From: an uncultured Clostridia bacterium | GTDB taxonomy: Bacteria > Bacillota > Clostridia > Oscillospirales > CAG-382 | Assembly (NCBI GenBank): GCA_905235695.1 | Contig: CAJOMW010000042.1 | Span: 1-7,496 of the forward strand | DNA length: 7,496 nt | Direction: 5' to 3' | In this document: in pieces, positions 6,480 through 7,496 of the stretch | Layout: every line of letters starts with the position of its first letter | Position numbering within the stretch: the stretch's first letter is position 1 | Notes under the pieces: generated by a model | Told to the model about the DNA's origin: nothing | Databases searched by the model: none | The model's input: only the letters and a program-made list of their open reading frames with translations | Program-made: the position numbers and the translations under genes

Positions 6480-7181
6480 TTACGGTATCGGCATCGGCTT
6501 AAAGTCCAGGTAGTCAGCGGCTATCATGTGGAACTTTATGTCTATATACTCCTTGTCGAGCTGGTTCTCCCTTACTCCGTGCAGATGCCCATAGTAGACG
6601 TTCTCTATTCCGTATCGGTAAAGCACGTCGACGATGTCGTAGTTTATGAACTCTCCGAAGACTGCCGGATAGTGCAAAAACACGAGTATCTCGCTTTCGG
6701 GGTGTTCTTCCTTCAGCTTTACGCCCTCCCTGAGCGACAGCTCAAGCCTTGCTGCCTCGCGTTTTATTATGCGCTCGTCCTCCGTCTTTACGCCGAATTC
6801 GTTTATCCATCCGCGGGTGCCGCAGATTATCTTGTTCTCGCAAAAGAAGGCGTTGTTGTAGAGGATGGATATTGTGTTGATGTCATTTTCGGCAAAGAAT
6901 GCGTTTATTTTATTAAGTGTCGCCCACCAGTAGTCGTGGTTCCCCTTGCCGATTATCTTTCTTCCGGGCAGCGAGTCGAGAAAAAGCAGATCCTCCTTTG
7001 CCTCCTCGAGAGATATGCCCCAGGATATATCGCCCGGTATTACGACGGTGTCGTCCGGACCTACCGACCTCAGCCAGTTTTCTTTAAGCTTTTCATGGTG
7101 GTTTTCCCACCTCGGGCCGAATATATCCATCGGCTTATCCACCGACAGCGACAGATGTGTGTCGGCTATTGCGTAGAGCAT
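6480..7181 (-). CDS. Calcineurin-like metallophosphoesterase (predicted phosphohydrolase, COG1768 type)
   Basis: The 233-residue cytosolic protein keeps every metal-binding block of the calcineurin-like superfamily: ADTH (6-9, Asp7 and His9), GDISWG (50-55, Asp51), GNHDYWW (80-86, Asn81 and His82), LHYP (169-172, His170), and GHLHG (198-202, His199 and His201). A dinuclear metal centre for phosphoester hydrolysis is therefore expected. The variants DISWG and NHDYWW match the COG1768 predicted phosphohydrolases of Firmicutes. The physiological substrate is unknown. The start ATG at 7181 has GGAGGA (plus 7186-7191) about 4 bp upstream. The gene is convergent with the membrane gene and divergent from the DUF1540 gene. 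Confidence 0.95.
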   Translation of the reverse strand: MLYAIADTHLSLSVDKPMDIFGPRWENHHEKLKENWLRSVGPDDTVVIPGDISWGISLEEAKEDLLFLDSLPGRKIIGKGNHDYWWATLNKINAFFAENDINTISILYNNAFFCENKIICGTRGWINEFGVKTEDERIIKREAARLELSLREGVKLKEEHPESEILVFLHYPAVFGEFINYDIVDVLYRYGIENVYYGHLHGVRENQLDKEYIDIKFHMIAADYLDFKPMPIP

Positions 7182-7204
7182 AGGTTCCTCCGTTTAAAAA
7201 GCGC

Positions 7205-7234
7205 TTTCGGCGTTTTTTCGCATACGTGTATAAT
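7205..7234 (+). promoter_or_regulatory. Promoter for the DUF1540 gene
   Basis: A consensus TATAAT lies at 7229-7234, preceded by a weak -35 such as TTCGGC (7206-7211, 17-bp spacing). The predicted start near 7241 gives a leader of about 50 nt. A second possible pair, TTGAAA (7237-7242) and GATAAA (7259-7264), is weaker. On the minus strand TATACA (plus 7227-7232) overlaps the same -10 and could serve the phosphoesterase, though its -35 is poor. Confidence 0.5.
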
Positions 7235-7289
7235 CTTTGAAAATCTGTACAAACTACCGATAAAAATACAGTCAGAAAGGAAAAAAGAA

Positions 7290-7496
7290 ATGAACAAAGA
7301 TCTGTTTGACGACGACATAGCCTCGTCCCTCGGCAATCCTCCAAAGCATATAAAAGGCATAGTTTGCAGTGTGAAGAACTGCATATACCACGATTCCGAC
7401 GGTTACTGCACCGCCAAAGGCGTGAACATTGGACCGTCCTTTGCCTCGAGCTGCACGGATACTGTGTGTGCGACGTTCAGAAAAAACCCGGAGGAA
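7290..7496 (+). CDS. DUF1540 domain protein, 3' end cut by window
   Basis: The 69 visible residues read in frame to the window edge, without a stop, so the gene is partial. AGAAAGG at 7274-7280 lies 9 bp before the ATG. After an acidic lead, MNKDLFDDDIA, comes the DUF1540 pattern: CSVKNC (26-31), YC (39-40), and an ending TDTVCATF (56-63). Cysteines 26, 31, 40, 55 and 60 are spaced as in this small Firmicute family and suggest metal binding. No function is established. The lead of about 20 residues hints that a second DUF1540 copy could follow past the edge, but this cannot be seen. Confidence 0.88.
   Translation, partial: MNKDLFDDDIASSLGNPPKHIKGIVCSVKNCIYHDSDGYCTAKGVNIGPSFASSCTDTVCATFRKNPEE

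Overview
The window looks like a chromosomal segment of a moderate-GC Clostridia-type Firmicute, probably an uncultured gut lineage. This rests on protein families (PF06541 membrane protein, DUF1540 metal-type protein, two-barrel U32 protein, clostridial DusB), strong purine-rich Shine-Dalgarno sites, a TTG start, and Rho-independent terminators. Species cannot be set from the sequence. I see no phage, IS, CRISPR, tRNA or rRNA.

Layout. Positions 1-254 are non-coding and carry a run of hairpins plus a degenerate repeat of about 60 bp in three copies. A minus-strand terminator (258-290) follows, then a minus-strand gene (306-1496) for a Gfo/Idh/MocA-fold protein whose motifs match glycoside hydrolase family 109. 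A 124-bp divergent control region (1497-1620) separates it from a rightward cluster: AraC-type regulator (1621-2484), U32 protein of the RlhA type with DUF3656 (2501-4555, TTG start), DusB tRNA-dihydrouridine synthase (4595-5572), and a five-helix PF06541 membrane protein (5587-6384). A bidirectional terminator (6412-6455) separates this cluster from a convergent metallophosphoesterase (6480-7181, minus). A second divergent promoter region then leads to a DUF1540 protein cut by the window end (7290-7496).

How the genes fit together. The AraC regulator and the GH109-like gene form a classic divergent regulator/target pair, with promoter -10 elements that overlap by 2 bp and a perfect tandem 8-bp repeat as candidate operator. 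The regulator is also only 16 bp upstream of the U32 gene, so a sugar-type regulator may be co-transcribed with two likely RNA-modification genes (U32/RlhA-like and dusB). Most of the gene content is ordinary housekeeping or accessory metabolism. The parts most worth a second look are the left-end repeat array, the compact divergent promoter, and the regulator/RNA-modification linkage. I found no clear evidence for a wholly new system.
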